Of a stretch of 64,000 nucleotides of DNA, positions 39,312 through 47,470 are shown one piece after another; the first letter of the stretch is position 1; each line of letters starts with the position of its first letter. Origin of the DNA: Leifsonia sp. 466MF. GTDB lineage: Bacteria; Actinomycetota; Actinomycetes; Actinomycetales; Microbacteriaceae. The translations under genes were made by a program, and so were the position numbers. The DNA lies in contig NZ_LT629696.1 in the NCBI RefSeq assembly GCF_900100265.1, positions 3,410,001-3,474,000 of the forward strand. The letters are read 5' to 3'. The notes beneath the pieces were generated by a model that saw only the letters and a list, made by a program, of their open reading frames with translations, was not told the DNA's origin and made no database searches.

Positions 39312-41291
39312 TTACGGGGCGGCGACCTCTTCGGGCACGCCTGCCTCATCCTGCTGGTCGACCTCGGCCCCCGCGTCGTCGCCGCGGAACTGCGTCATGT
39401 ACAGGTCGTAGTACGCCCCGCGCCGCTCGAGAAGCGTTGCGTGGTCGCCCTGCTCGACGATCCGGCCGTGCTCCATCACGAGGATGGTGTGCGCGTCGCG
39501 GATGGTGGACAGGCGGTGCGCGATGACGAACGACGTCCGGTCGGTGCGCAGCGCCGCCATCGCGTGCTGGACGAGCAGCTCTGTACGGGTGTCGACCGAG
39601 GAGGTGGCCTCGTCGAGGATCAGCAGCGACGGGTTCGCGATGAACGCCCGGGCGATGGTGATGAGCTGGCGCTCACCGGCCGAGACGTTGCCGCCCTCCG
39701 CGTCGATCACCGTGTCGTAGCCGTCGGGCAGCTGCCGGACGAAGCGGTCGACCATGGTGGCCTTCGCCGCCTCGATCACCTCGTCGTCGGTCGCCTCGAG
39801 GCGCCCATACCGGATGTTCTCGCGGATGGTCCCCGAGAACAGCCATGCGTCCTGCAGCACCATTCCGACCTGGCCGCGGAGTTCATCCCGCGACAGGTGC
39901 GTTGTGTCGATGCCGTCGAGGCGGATGGTGCCGCCGTTCAACTCGTAGAACCGCATGATCAGGTTGACGAGCGTGGTCTTGCCCGCTCCCGTCGGACCGA
40001 CGATCGCGACCGTGCTGCCCGGCTGGACGCTGAGCGAGAGGTCTTGGATCAGCGGCGTCTCGGGGTCGTACGAGAAGTCCACCTTGTCGAGCTCCACCCG
40101 GCCGTCCGCACGCTCCGGGAGGTGCTGCGTCGGCGTCTCGGGCATCTGCTCCTCCGAGTCGAGGAACTCGAACGTCCGCTCGGCCGAGGCGACACCCGAC
40201 TGCAGCATGTTGGCCATGCCGGCAATCTGCCCGATCGGCTGCGAGAACTCGCGGGAGTACTGGATGAACGCGGTGGCGTCTCCGATGGTCAGCGTGCGCC
40301 CGGCGACCATCAGGCCGCCGACGACCGCGATGAGCACGTACGAGAGGTACGAGACGAAGTTCATCGCCGGCATGATGCTGCCCGAGACGAACTGCGCGCC
40401 GACCTGCGCCCGGTGCAGCTTCGAGTTGCGCTCGTCGAACTCGCCGAGCATGACCTCGTCGCGGCCGAAGGCGCGCACCAGGTCGAGACCGGAGTAGGAC
40501 TCCTCGATGTGGCCGTTGAGCGAACCGGTCGAAGCCCACTGCGCGGTGAAGAGCTTCTGCGAGCGCGAGCCGATCACCCCGGCGATCACGCCGGAGAGCG
40601 GGATGGAGATCAGCGCGATCAGCGCGAGCTGCCACGACACGATGAACATCATGATCCCGATGCCGATGACCATCAGCACGGACTGGATCAGCTGCGAGAA
40701 CGCCTGCTGCAGAGCCGTCTGGATGTTGTCGACGTCGTTGGTCACGCGGGACATGAGGTCTCCGCGCTGGCGGGTGTCGAAGTAGCTCAGCGGGAGGCGG
40801 TTGAGCTTCGACTCCACATCCTTGCGCAGCCCATAGACCACGCGCATGACGAGGGCGTTGAGCAGGTAGCCCTGCCACCACTGCAGCAGCGACGCGACCA
40901 GGTACATCGTGAGAACGATGAGCAGGAGGCGCCCGAGCTCCGTGAAGTCGATGCCCTGCTTCGTGACGTAGATGCCGTTGAAGATGACGTTGGTCGCGTC
41001 ACCGAGGATCTTCGGCGCGATGACGACGAGTACGACCGACACGACCGTGAGGAGGGTGACCCAGGCCATCCCGAGCCACTCGGGCTTGAGGAGTCCCATG
41101 AGCCGCTTGAACGACGGCCAGAAGTTCTCCGCCTTCTTCGCCGGTGCTCCGCCGAACATGTCGCCGTCGGCTTCGGTGGGCGTGAAGTCGTATTCCTCCT
41201 CGAGCTCGTCGAGGACGATGTCCTTCGCGGTCGGGTTCTGCCCCTCCTCGGGGCGTCCGCCGCGCTTCTTGCGTTCTGTGGTCCGTGCCAT
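39312..41291 (-). CDS. heterodimeric ABC exporter half-transporter with consensus ATP site, 659 aa
   Basis: A fused TMD-NBD exporter half. The N-terminal 70 residues are a charged extension (TTERKKRGGRPEEG); the six-helix type IV exporter domain spans about 75-380 and the NBD about 410-640. Walker A is 'AIVGPTGAGKTTLVNLIM', Walker B 'LLILDEATSSVDTRTE' with the catalytic Glu, and the switch His is in 'SFVIAHRLSTI'. Its signature 'NVSAGERQLITIARAF' deviates from LSGGQ. The upstream partner has the complementary defects, so the two form a LmrCD/TM287-288-type heterodimer. Two bases separate the genes. Confidence 0.92.
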   Translation of the reverse strand: MARTTERKKRGGRPEEGQNPTAKDIVLDELEEEYDFTPTEADGDMFGGAPAKKAENFWPSFKRLMGLLKPEWLGMAWVTLLTVVSVVLVVIAPKILGDATNVIFNGIYVTKQGIDFTELGRLLLIVLTMYLVASLLQWWQGYLLNALVMRVVYGLRKDVESKLNRLPLSYFDTRQRGDLMSRVTNDVDNIQTALQQAFSQLIQSVLMVIGIGIMMFIVSWQLALIALISIPLSGVIAGVIGSRSQKLFTAQWASTGSLNGHIEESYSGLDLVRAFGRDEVMLGEFDERNSKLHRAQVGAQFVSGSIMPAMNFVSYLSYVLIAVVGGLMVAGRTLTIGDATAFIQYSREFSQPIGQIAGMANMLQSGVASAERTFEFLDSEEQMPETPTQHLPERADGRVELDKVDFSYDPETPLIQDLSLSVQPGSTVAIVGPTGAGKTTLVNLIMRFYELNGGTIRLDGIDTTHLSRDELRGQVGMVLQDAWLFSGTIRENIRYGRLEATDDEVIEAAKATMVDRFVRQLPDGYDTVIDAEGGNVSAGERQLITIARAFIANPSLLILDEATSSVDTRTELLVQHAMAALRTDRTSFVIAHRLSTIRDAHTILVMEHGRIVEQGDHATLLERRGAYYDLYMTQFRGDDAGAEVDQQDEAGVPEEVAAP

Positions 41292-41292
41292 C

Positions 41293-43026
41293 TCAGGCCA
41301 CCTCCAGGCTCAGCTGCGACTCGACGATCTGGCGGTACGTCTCGTTGGTCTCCAGCAGTTCGTCGTGGGTGCCGCGTCCGACGACCCGTCCGTCGTCCAT
41401 GACGATGATCGTGTCGGCTTCGCGGATCGTGGAGACGCGCTGCGCGACGACGATCATCGCCGCGTCCCCGATGGATTCGGCGAGCGCGCGCCGCAGGCGG
41501 GCATCGGTCGCGACGTCGAGCGCCGAGAACGAGTCGTCGAAGAGGTACACCTTCGGCTGGGCGACGAGCGCGCGGGCGATGCACAGTCGCTGGCGCTGAC
41601 CGCCGGAGACGTTCGTGCCGCCCTGGGAGATGCGCTCGTCCAGGCCGTGCTCCTTCGCTCGGACGAAGTCCTCGGCCTGGGCTACGCGCAGCGCCTCCCA
41701 GAGCTCCTCGTCGGTCGCATCCGGACGCCCGAAGCGCAGGTTCGAGGCGATCGTCCCGGAGAAGAGGTACGGCCGCTGCGGCACCAACCCGAGCACCCCG
41801 GCGATCTGCTTGCGGGTGAGCGCGTCGACGGCGACGCCGCCGATGTGGACGTGTCCGCTCTGCGGCGTGAACAGGTTGGCGATCACCGAGACCAGCGTGG
41901 TCTTGCCGGAACCGGTGGAGCCCACGATCGCGGTCACCTTGCCGGGCTCTGCCGTGAACGTCACGTCGCTGAGCACCGGCTTCTCGGCGCCCGGGTAGCC
42001 GAAGGTGACATCCTGCACCTCGACCCGGCCGTTCGTCGGGACCTCGTCGGCGTCGGCCTGAGCCTGAGCGGTGCTGGGCGTCGCACCGAGCACCTCTTCG
42101 ATGCGCTCCGCGCAGACCATGGCGCGCGGGATCATCATGGCCATGAACACGCCCATCATGACCGCGACCAGGATCTGCAGGAGGTACTGCAGGAAGGCGG
42201 TCAGCGCGCCGATCTGGATGTCGCCGGCGTCGACCCGGTGACCACCGAACCAGAGCACGGCGACGGTCGCCGCGTTGAGGATGAGCATGATGATCGGGAA
42301 CATCAGCACGAAGACGTTTCCGACCTTGACCGAGATGCGCGTGAGGGCCGCGTTGGCGTCGTCGTACCGCTTCGTCTCGAAGCGCTCGCGGACGAAGGCG
42401 CGGATGACGCGGATGCCGACGATCTGCTCGCGGATGACGCCGTTCACGCCGTCGATGCGCTCCTGCATGATGCGGAACATCGGCAGCAGGAGCGAGACGA
42501 GGACGCCGACGACGATGAACAGCACGGCGACCGAGACCCAGATCAGCCAGGAGAGCCCGGCGTCGACCTGCACCGCGAAGATGATCCCAGCGATGCACAT
42601 GATCGGGGTGGACACCATGAAGTTGAACGTCATCAGCAGGAGCATCTGCACCTGCTGGACATCGTTCGTGTTGCGCGTGATGAGCGTCGGCATCCCCCAG
42701 CGGGCGAGGTCGAGCGACGGCAGCGCATCCACCTTGCGGTAGAAGGAGCGCCGGATGTCCTTGCCCGCGGACATCGACGCGCGCGCCCCGAAGTAGGTGG
42801 CCGTCACGGCGGCGATCACCTGGATGAAGCAGACGACGAGCATCATGCCGCCGGTGCGCCAGATGAAGTCGGTGTCGCCGGTGACGACGCCCTTGTCGAT
42901 GATCTGGGCGTTGAGGGTCGGAAGGTAGAGGGCGGCCATGGTCGCGATCAGCTGAAGGACCACGACCGCGGTCACCGCGCGCCAGTAGGGGCGCACGAAG
43001 CGGAGTGAGAGACGAAGCAGAGTCAC
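41293..43026 (-). CDS. heterodimeric ABC exporter half-transporter with degenerate ATP site, 577 aa
   Basis: TMD-NBD half-transporter: membrane domain about residues 15-300 and NBD about 330-570. Walker A is 'AIVGSTGSGKTTLVSVIANL' and the signature is canonical ('NVSGGQRQRLCIARAL'). The Walker B reads 'VYLFDDSFSALD', where Asp replaces the catalytic Glu, and the switch region reads 'IVVAQRVSTI', Gln for His. Those are the standard degenerate-site changes of heterodimeric exporters. It is the first gene of the pair. Substrate unknown (drug, lipid or peptide export). Confidence 0.92.
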   Translation of the reverse strand: MTLLRLSLRFVRPYWRAVTAVVVLQLIATMAALYLPTLNAQIIDKGVVTGDTDFIWRTGGMMLVVCFIQVIAAVTATYFGARASMSAGKDIRRSFYRKVDALPSLDLARWGMPTLITRNTNDVQQVQMLLLMTFNFMVSTPIMCIAGIIFAVQVDAGLSWLIWVSVAVLFIVVGVLVSLLLPMFRIMQERIDGVNGVIREQIVGIRVIRAFVRERFETKRYDDANAALTRISVKVGNVFVLMFPIIMLILNAATVAVLWFGGHRVDAGDIQIGALTAFLQYLLQILVAVMMGVFMAMMIPRAMVCAERIEEVLGATPSTAQAQADADEVPTNGRVEVQDVTFGYPGAEKPVLSDVTFTAEPGKVTAIVGSTGSGKTTLVSVIANLFTPQSGHVHIGGVAVDALTRKQIAGVLGLVPQRPYLFSGTIASNLRFGRPDATDEELWEALRVAQAEDFVRAKEHGLDERISQGGTNVSGGQRQRLCIARALVAQPKVYLFDDSFSALDVATDARLRRALAESIGDAAMIVVAQRVSTIREADTIIVMDDGRVVGRGTHDELLETNETYRQIVESQLSLEVA

Positions 43027-43169
43027 AGTGATTCCCGGGTGTGCTGTGTATGGATGTGATGGCGGAGCAGCCCCGCCATGAGCGAGGCTAACGTCGATTG
43101 CGGACGATGAGCGGCCTCAATTGAGAACCGGTCCGGCGGCCGCGATGGGGCGGCCGCACGCGGGCGGTG

Positions 43170-43727
43170 TCAGGCGGCCGTGTAGTGGAGGTGGAGGACG
43201 CCGTTGTCGTAGGCGTCGTGGTGACGCAGCCGCAGCTTAGCGGGCGCGCTTCCCTCGGGGAACAGGCGTGCGCCCGTCCCACGGACCAGCGGATAGACGA
43301 ACAGATGGAGCGAGTCGACGAGTCCGTCGGCCAGCAGGGACCGCACCAGCGAGCCGGAGCCGCTGATGTACACCCCGCCGCTGAACTCGTCGGCGAAGGC
43401 CCGGATGCGCTCGGCGTCGTACGCGCCGAGCGACCGCGAATTGCGCCACGTGCGCTCAGCGGTCTGGTCGTCCAGGGTGGAGCTGACGACGCCCTTCGGG
43501 CTGTCGTTGAAGAACGGCGCACCCGGATCGTCGTCGGCGGTGCGGGGGGACCACGCGGGAGCGAACATCTCGAACGTGCGCCTGCCGAGCAGGATCGCGT
43601 CCGACGCCCGCGTGATGCGGCCGATGTCCTCGCCCATGTCGGGATCGAACCCGAACTCGAACGTCCAGCTCGGATCTTCGAACACGCCGTCCAGCGACAC
43701 GAACTCGTGCACTGCGATCGCGCCCAT
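43170..43727 (-). CDS. dihydrofolate-reductase-like (RibD C-terminal fold) protein, 185 aa
   Basis: A DHFR-like fold: 'VHEFVSLDGVFEDPSWTFEF', 'SDAILLGRRTFEMFAPAW', 'NDSPKGVVSSTLDD' and 'GGVYISGSGSLVRSLLADGL'. These features mark the RibD-C/YwjB-type dihydrofolate-reductase-family proteins, which bind NADPH but have unknown substrates. The start is ATG 43727 after AAAGGGG; upstream in-frame codons lack similarity. It is probably a single-gene unit. The 143-bp gap 43027-43169 holds repeated GCGGCCGC words but no gene. Confidence 0.88.
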   Translation of the reverse strand: MGAIAVHEFVSLDGVFEDPSWTFEFGFDPDMGEDIGRITRASDAILLGRRTFEMFAPAWSPRTADDDPGAPFFNDSPKGVVSSTLDDQTAERTWRNSRSLGAYDAERIRAFADEFSGGVYISGSGSLVRSLLADGLVDSLHLFVYPLVRGTGARLFPEGSAPAKLRLRHHDAYDNGVLHLHYTAA

Positions 43728-44046
43728 CAGAATCCCCTTTCCCCCGGAACAGCATAGGGGGTGACGCCTTTTCGCGAAACGGCCCGCGGCGCACCCGATC
43801 AACGGTTCGACGGTGCGTGGGGGCGATGTGGCGGGACAGTTCCCGTACTCCCCGCCACATCGCCTGAAGGGGTCCGGCCCGTTCGCCCGAACCCTTCACA
43901 TAGGAAGACGTGGGCCATCTCGTGATCGTGACGCTGCTCATCGAAGTGGTTTCGAACGAACATCGCGCAGGCATCGAGCCTTGGCCCCCGCCTGGGGGAT
44001 GTGCATACTCGGAGGACTGAACCGCTACCGATCCAAAGGGGGATCC
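43728..44046. other. 319-bp divergent gap with a 14-bp inverted repeat
   Basis: No convincing gene. An inverted repeat with perfect 14-bp arms lies at 43822-43835 (GGCGATGTGGCGGG) and 43851-43864 (CCCGCCACATCGCC) around a 15-nt loop. A likely GGGGGATCC-type ribosome binding site for the protease is at the right end. The repeat is about 95 bp upstream of the reductase start and 180 bp upstream of the protease start, so it could be an operator or a leader hairpin. Confidence 0.5.
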
Positions 44047-44898
44047 ATGCGTAAGAGAATCCTGGCCGCCGCCATCGCGCTGGCCGCATTCGCCGGACTG
44101 GCCGTCGGCACACCCGCCGTCGCCAGCACGGGAGGAGTCGCCGACGGGAACAAGCATCCCGACGTCGGCCTGATCCTGTTCTACGACGCCGACGGGCGCT
44201 TCCGGTGCTCGGCGACGCTGGTGTCGCCGACGGTGGTCGTGACCGCCGCACACTGCACCTCGGGGACGCTGGGCAAGACACTCGTCACGTTCGACTCCGT
44301 GATCGCCGAGCAGCCGCCCGCTCCGTTCCCGGTCGCCGCCGACCCGACCGCCGGGTTCACCGCCGCCGAGATCACCGCGGCCGGCTACTACTCAGGAACG
44401 GCGTACACGCATCCGGACTACTCGGACTTCACCGACACCGCCAACTGGAACGACGTCGGCGTCATCGTGCTCGACCAGCCCGTGGCCTCGTTCGGATCCG
44501 GCTACCCGCAGATCGCGCCCGTTGGCACGCTCGACGCGATCAAGACGAGCAACCTGTCGAAGACGCTGTTCACCGCAGTCGGCTATGGAACAGAGGTGCG
44601 CAAGCCGGAGTCCGGCCCGCAGAAGCCGCAGCCGATGAGCTATCCCCTCATCCGGCGTTACGTGGACATGCCCGGCCAGAAGCTGACCCCGCAGATCCTG
44701 CAGACCAACGGCAACCCGAACGACACCCGCGGAACCGGCGGGACCTGCTTCGGCGACTCGGGCGGCCCGGTGTTCCTCGGCGACCAGCTGGTCGCGGTGA
44801 CGAGCTACGGCTACACGGACAACTGCCGCTACCTCGGCGGCTACCAGCGTCTGGACATCCCGGTGGTCGATTCCTGGCTGGCCACATTCGGGATCTAG
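44047..44898 (+). CDS. secreted trypsin-like serine protease, 283 aa
   Basis: A Sec signal peptide (MRKRILAAAIALAAFAGLAV, cleavage near VAS, residue 27) is followed by a chymotrypsin-fold (S1) domain. Catalytic triad: His69 in 'VVVTAAHCTSG', Asp near 136 in 'NWNDVGVIVLDQP' and Ser near 238 in 'TCFGDSGGPVFLGD'. Cys54/Cys70 and the Cys before FGDSGG can form the usual disulfides. It is extracellular and probably degrades environmental protein. The start ATG follows AAAGGGGGATCC. There is no membrane anchor. Confidence 0.93.
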   Translation: MRKRILAAAIALAAFAGLAVGTPAVASTGGVADGNKHPDVGLILFYDADGRFRCSATLVSPTVVVTAAHCTSGTLGKTLVTFDSVIAEQPPAPFPVAADPTAGFTAAEITAAGYYSGTAYTHPDYSDFTDTANWNDVGVIVLDQPVASFGSGYPQIAPVGTLDAIKTSNLSKTLFTAVGYGTEVRKPESGPQKPQPMSYPLIRRYVDMPGQKLTPQILQTNGNPNDTRGTGGTCFGDSGGPVFLGDQLVAVTSYGYTDNCRYLGGYQRLDIPVVDSWLATFGI

Positions 44899-44936
44899 CC
44901 GCAGCCGGGCAATAAACGACGATCCTCAATTGTTAT

Positions 44937-44951
44937 TGAGAATAGGTTTCA
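44937..44951 (+). promoter_or_regulatory. probable Zur box upstream of bL36
   Basis: TGAGAATAGGTTTCA is an imperfect 15-bp inverted repeat (TGA-x-AA...TT-x-CA) in an AT-rich stretch 17 bp before the start of a zinc-free ribosomal protein gene. It resembles the actinobacterial Zur operator (TGAAAAT-x-ATTTTCA-like). Such placement is usual for paralogous C-minus ribosomal proteins. Confidence 0.55.
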
Positions 44952-44967
44952 ACAAGGGAGGTCCGTC

Positions 44968-45090
44968 ATGAAGGTACGCAACTCGGTGAAGTCGCTCAAG
45001 GCGATGCCCGGAGCTCAGGTGGTGCGTCGCCGGGGCCGCACGTTCATCATCAACAAGAAGAACCCGCGCATGAAGGCCCGCCAGGGCTGA
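44968..45090 (+). CDS. rpmJ: zinc-independent (C-minus) ribosomal protein bL36, 40 aa
   Basis: The frame reads [20 protein letters not shown], then '[20 protein letters not shown]', the exact length and pattern of bL36. The zinc ligands of the standard form (three Cys and one His) are replaced, so this is the C-minus paralogue made under zinc starvation to free zinc from ribosomes. A GGGAGG Shine-Dalgarno precedes the ATG. A Zur-like box overlaps its promoter and a 15-bp terminator follows, so it is a single-gene unit. Confidence 0.93.
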   Translation: MKVRNSVKSLKAMPGAQVVRRRGRTFIINKKNPRMKARQG

Positions 45091-45101
45091 GCGGCGCGGA
45101 A

Positions 45102-45134
45102 GAAGGGCGCAGGGTCACGGACCCTGCGCCCTTC
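45102..45134 (+). terminator. hairpin terminator after bL36
   Basis: A perfect 15-bp stem (GAAGGGCGCAGGGTC / GACCCTGCGCCCTTC) with a 3-nt loop lies 11 bp after the bL36 stop and 11 bp before the end of the minus-strand recQ gene, so it can serve both. Confidence 0.8.
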
Positions 45135-45145
45135 GTCGTCGGAGG

Positions 45146-46822
45146 TCAGGCGGCCGGGCCGACGACCTCGAGCAGTCCGCCGTCCGTCACGGCGGAGAGC
45201 GAGAGGACCTTGTAGCCCGCGTCGTCGAAGAACACCGTGAGCCGGTCCGCCTCCGTGTGCATGACAACGCCCGCGCCCCACGTCTCGTGGCGTACGCGCG
45301 CGGCGAGCGGGAACAGGTCCTCCCGGGTCGCGTCGTGCTCGGCCGCCCAGCGCTGCGCGCTTCCGGAGGAGCAGGTGTCGCAGTTGCCGCACGGCTCGGG
45401 CAGCTCCTCGCCGAAGTAGCCCAGCAGGAACTGCCGGCGGCACATTCCCGTTTCGGCATACTCCTGCATCAGCTGCGCGCGGGAGTGCTCGATGCGCTGT
45501 CGCGACTCTGCTTCGGCGACCGCCTTCGCGGCCGCATCGCCCGGAACGACATCGGCCGCACGGAGGTCGTCGTCCGTCCCGGAGAGCACGTCCGCATCCC
45601 GCAGCAGGCCGAGAAGCCGCCCGAGCGAGCGCACACTGATCTGCACGCGTTCCGCGAGGCCTGCCCGGGTGATGCCCGGCTCGCGGGCGATCGCCCCGAA
45701 GACGCGGGCGAGCTCGTCGGCGTCCGGTCCGCCGCCGGAGAAGAACTTGGTGAGGGCGAAATCCTCCGGTCGATAGTGCAGGGTGACCCGAGCCGGCTCG
45801 CCGTCGCGGCCCGCCCGTCCCGCCTCCTGGTAGTAGCTGTCGAGGGAGTCGGTCACCGACGCGTGGACGACCGAGCGCACATCGTGCTTGTCGATGCCCA
45901 TCCCGAAGGCGCTGGTGGCCGTGACGACACGCGCGCGACCGTCCATGAAGCGCTCGTAGACGTCGTCGCGCTCGGCTCGGCGCAGTCCGGCGTGATAGGC
46001 CGCCGCCGGGACGCCGGCCTCCTCGATCTCATCGGCGTACAGCTCGGCGTCCTTGCGGGTGGCGACGTAGACGAGCCCGGCGCCCACCAGCCCACGGACC
46101 TGCTCCACGACGGCGGCACGCTTCGCCGCATCCTCTTCGTGGCGCACCACCTCCAGCCGGAGATTCGGGCGGTCGAACCCTGTCGCGAACAACCGCGGCG
46201 TGCGGAGTCCCAGCCGCTCGCCGATCTCGGCACGCACAGGAGGCGCTCCGGTCGCCGTCATCGCGACGACCGGTGGATGGCCCAGTTCGTCGATGACGTC
46301 GCCGAGCAGCAGGTAGTCAGGGCGGAAGTCATGGCCCCACGAGGAGACGCAGTGCGCCTCGTCGACCGCGAACAGCGAGACGTCGACGGCGCGCAGCCGC
46401 TCACGCACCTCCGGGTTGGCCAGCTGCTCGGGGGCGAGGAAGGCGAATCCGGCCTCGCCCGACTTGAGCGCCTCCCAGTCGCGCTCGCGTTCGCGCTGCC
46501 CGGCGGACGAGTTGATGGCGACCGCGCGCGGCACATCCCTCGCCTCGCCGAGCGCGCGCACCTGATCCTCCTGCAGGGAGATCAGCGGCGAGACGACGAT
46601 CGTCACGCCGTCGAGGATGGTCCCGGTCACCTGATACAGCGACGACTTGCCGTACCCGGTGGGCATGATGGCGAGCACATCGCCCCCGCCGAGGAGGACC
46701 TCCATTGCTTCGGCCAAGCCGGGGCGCAGCTGCTCCCAACCGAAGGACTCGCGGGCGACTTCCTGGATGCGCGACACATCAGAACCGTAGCCGCTCCCGC
46801 TCACGGGGTGGTCCGGGCTCAT
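45146..46822 (-). CDS. recQ: RecQ-family ATP-dependent DNA helicase, 558 aa
   Basis: SF2 helicase: Walker A 'AIMPTGYGKSSLYQVTG' (Lys59), DEAH box 'LFAVDEAHCVSSWGHDFRPDY', motif III 'VVAMTATGAPP', motif VI 'SYYQEAGRAGRDGEPARVTL'. The RQC zinc site 'MCRRQFLLGYFGEELPEPC' with GNCDTC has the four Cys. There is no HRDC domain; about 75 C-terminal residues after the zinc site carry 'RHETWGAGVVMHTEADRLTVFF', a small extra domain seen in actinobacterial RecQ-like proteins. The ATG overlaps the stop of the DUF2231 gene (ATGA). Role: repair and recombination. Shorter than E. coli RecQ. Confidence 0.93.
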   Translation of the reverse strand: MSPDHPVSGSGYGSDVSRIQEVARESFGWEQLRPGLAEAMEVLLGGGDVLAIMPTGYGKSSLYQVTGTILDGVTIVVSPLISLQEDQVRALGEARDVPRAVAINSSAGQRERERDWEALKSGEAGFAFLAPEQLANPEVRERLRAVDVSLFAVDEAHCVSSWGHDFRPDYLLLGDVIDELGHPPVVAMTATGAPPVRAEIGERLGLRTPRLFATGFDRPNLRLEVVRHEEDAAKRAAVVEQVRGLVGAGLVYVATRKDAELYADEIEEAGVPAAAYHAGLRRAERDDVYERFMDGRARVVTATSAFGMGIDKHDVRSVVHASVTDSLDSYYQEAGRAGRDGEPARVTLHYRPEDFALTKFFSGGGPDADELARVFGAIAREPGITRAGLAERVQISVRSLGRLLGLLRDADVLSGTDDDLRAADVVPGDAAAKAVAEAESRQRIEHSRAQLMQEYAETGMCRRQFLLGYFGEELPEPCGNCDTCSSGSAQRWAAEHDATREDLFPLAARVRHETWGAGVVMHTEADRLTVFFDDAGYKVLSLSAVTDGGLLEVVGPAA

Positions 46823-47334
46823 GCGTCGTAGGCGCGCTGCTGGTCCCGCTCATCTGCGACGCGGACGCCGTGACGGTAGGCGAGCTCACCGCCCAGGAAG
46901 CCGGAGACACCGACGACGAGGATGCCGATCAGCGCGAGCACGAAGCCCGCAACGCTGGGATGGTCGGGGTCCCCCGCGCGGACGATCGCACTGATGATGA
47001 ACAGCACGAGCGCCGTGGAGTTGAAGATCAGGTGCCAGACGGCGGTGCGCTTCACCTTGGTGCCCGCCGGGAGCTGGGAGAAGTCGAGCAGCCCGAGGAT
47101 CGCGGCCACGACGCCGCCGATGACACCGATCACCACGAGCCACAGAGCACCCGTCGCCAGCGCGCCCGGCGCGGCACCGAGCAGGGCCGCGATATCGAAC
47201 ACGACAGCGGCCGTCCAGGCGCCGATCGGGATGGTGACGACGGTCGCGTGGAACGGGTGGCCGTAGGGGCCGGCGATGACGGAACGGGGCCGCTTGGCGC
47301 GGCGGAAGCCGGTGTCGTTGTCAGTGGCGGTCAT
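46819..47334 (-). CDS. DUF2231-type membrane protein, 171 aa
   Basis: Four membrane helices: 'ATVVTIPIGAWTAAVVFDIA', 'ALWLVVIGVIGGVVAAILGLL', 'VWHLIFNSTALVLFIISAIV' and 'VAGFVLALIGILVVGVSGFLGG'. The opening 'GPYGHPFHATVVTIPIGAW' and the terminal 'GELAYRHGVRV' are hallmarks of DUF2231, which often relates to haem or redox membrane proteins. His residues in helices 1 and 3 could bind haem. The ATG follows AAGGAG. It is upstream of and coupled to recQ, without an evident functional link. Confidence 0.88.
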   Translation of the reverse strand: MTATDNDTGFRRAKRPRSVIAGPYGHPFHATVVTIPIGAWTAAVVFDIAALLGAAPGALATGALWLVVIGVIGGVVAAILGLLDFSQLPAGTKVKRTAVWHLIFNSTALVLFIISAIVRAGDPDHPSVAGFVLALIGILVVGVSGFLGGELAYRHGVRVADERDQQRAYDA

Positions 47335-47457
47335 GGTGTGCTCCTTCTTCTGTCCCCCGATCGTCGGACCGGCGGTCAGCGCGCGGCAGACCCTTCACGC
47401 GCGGCCACCGCGCGAGTATGGCGCTGTCAAGGCCTCACGGCATCCGGCCGCAGCGCC

Positions 47458-47463
47458 TACCGT
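47458..47463 (+). promoter_or_regulatory. -10 element of leaderless SDR gene
   Basis: TACCGT (TANNNT) ends 7 nt before ATG 47471 and no Shine-Dalgarno is present; a leaderless transcript is predicted. Confidence 0.5.
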
Positions 47464-47470
47464 CGGCGGC

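Noticed and set aside
39441..41402. 653-codon plus-strand frame through the ABC exporter
   Set aside because: Antisense to a gene with all ABC motifs; composition is His/Asp/Arg/Val-rich shadow sequence.
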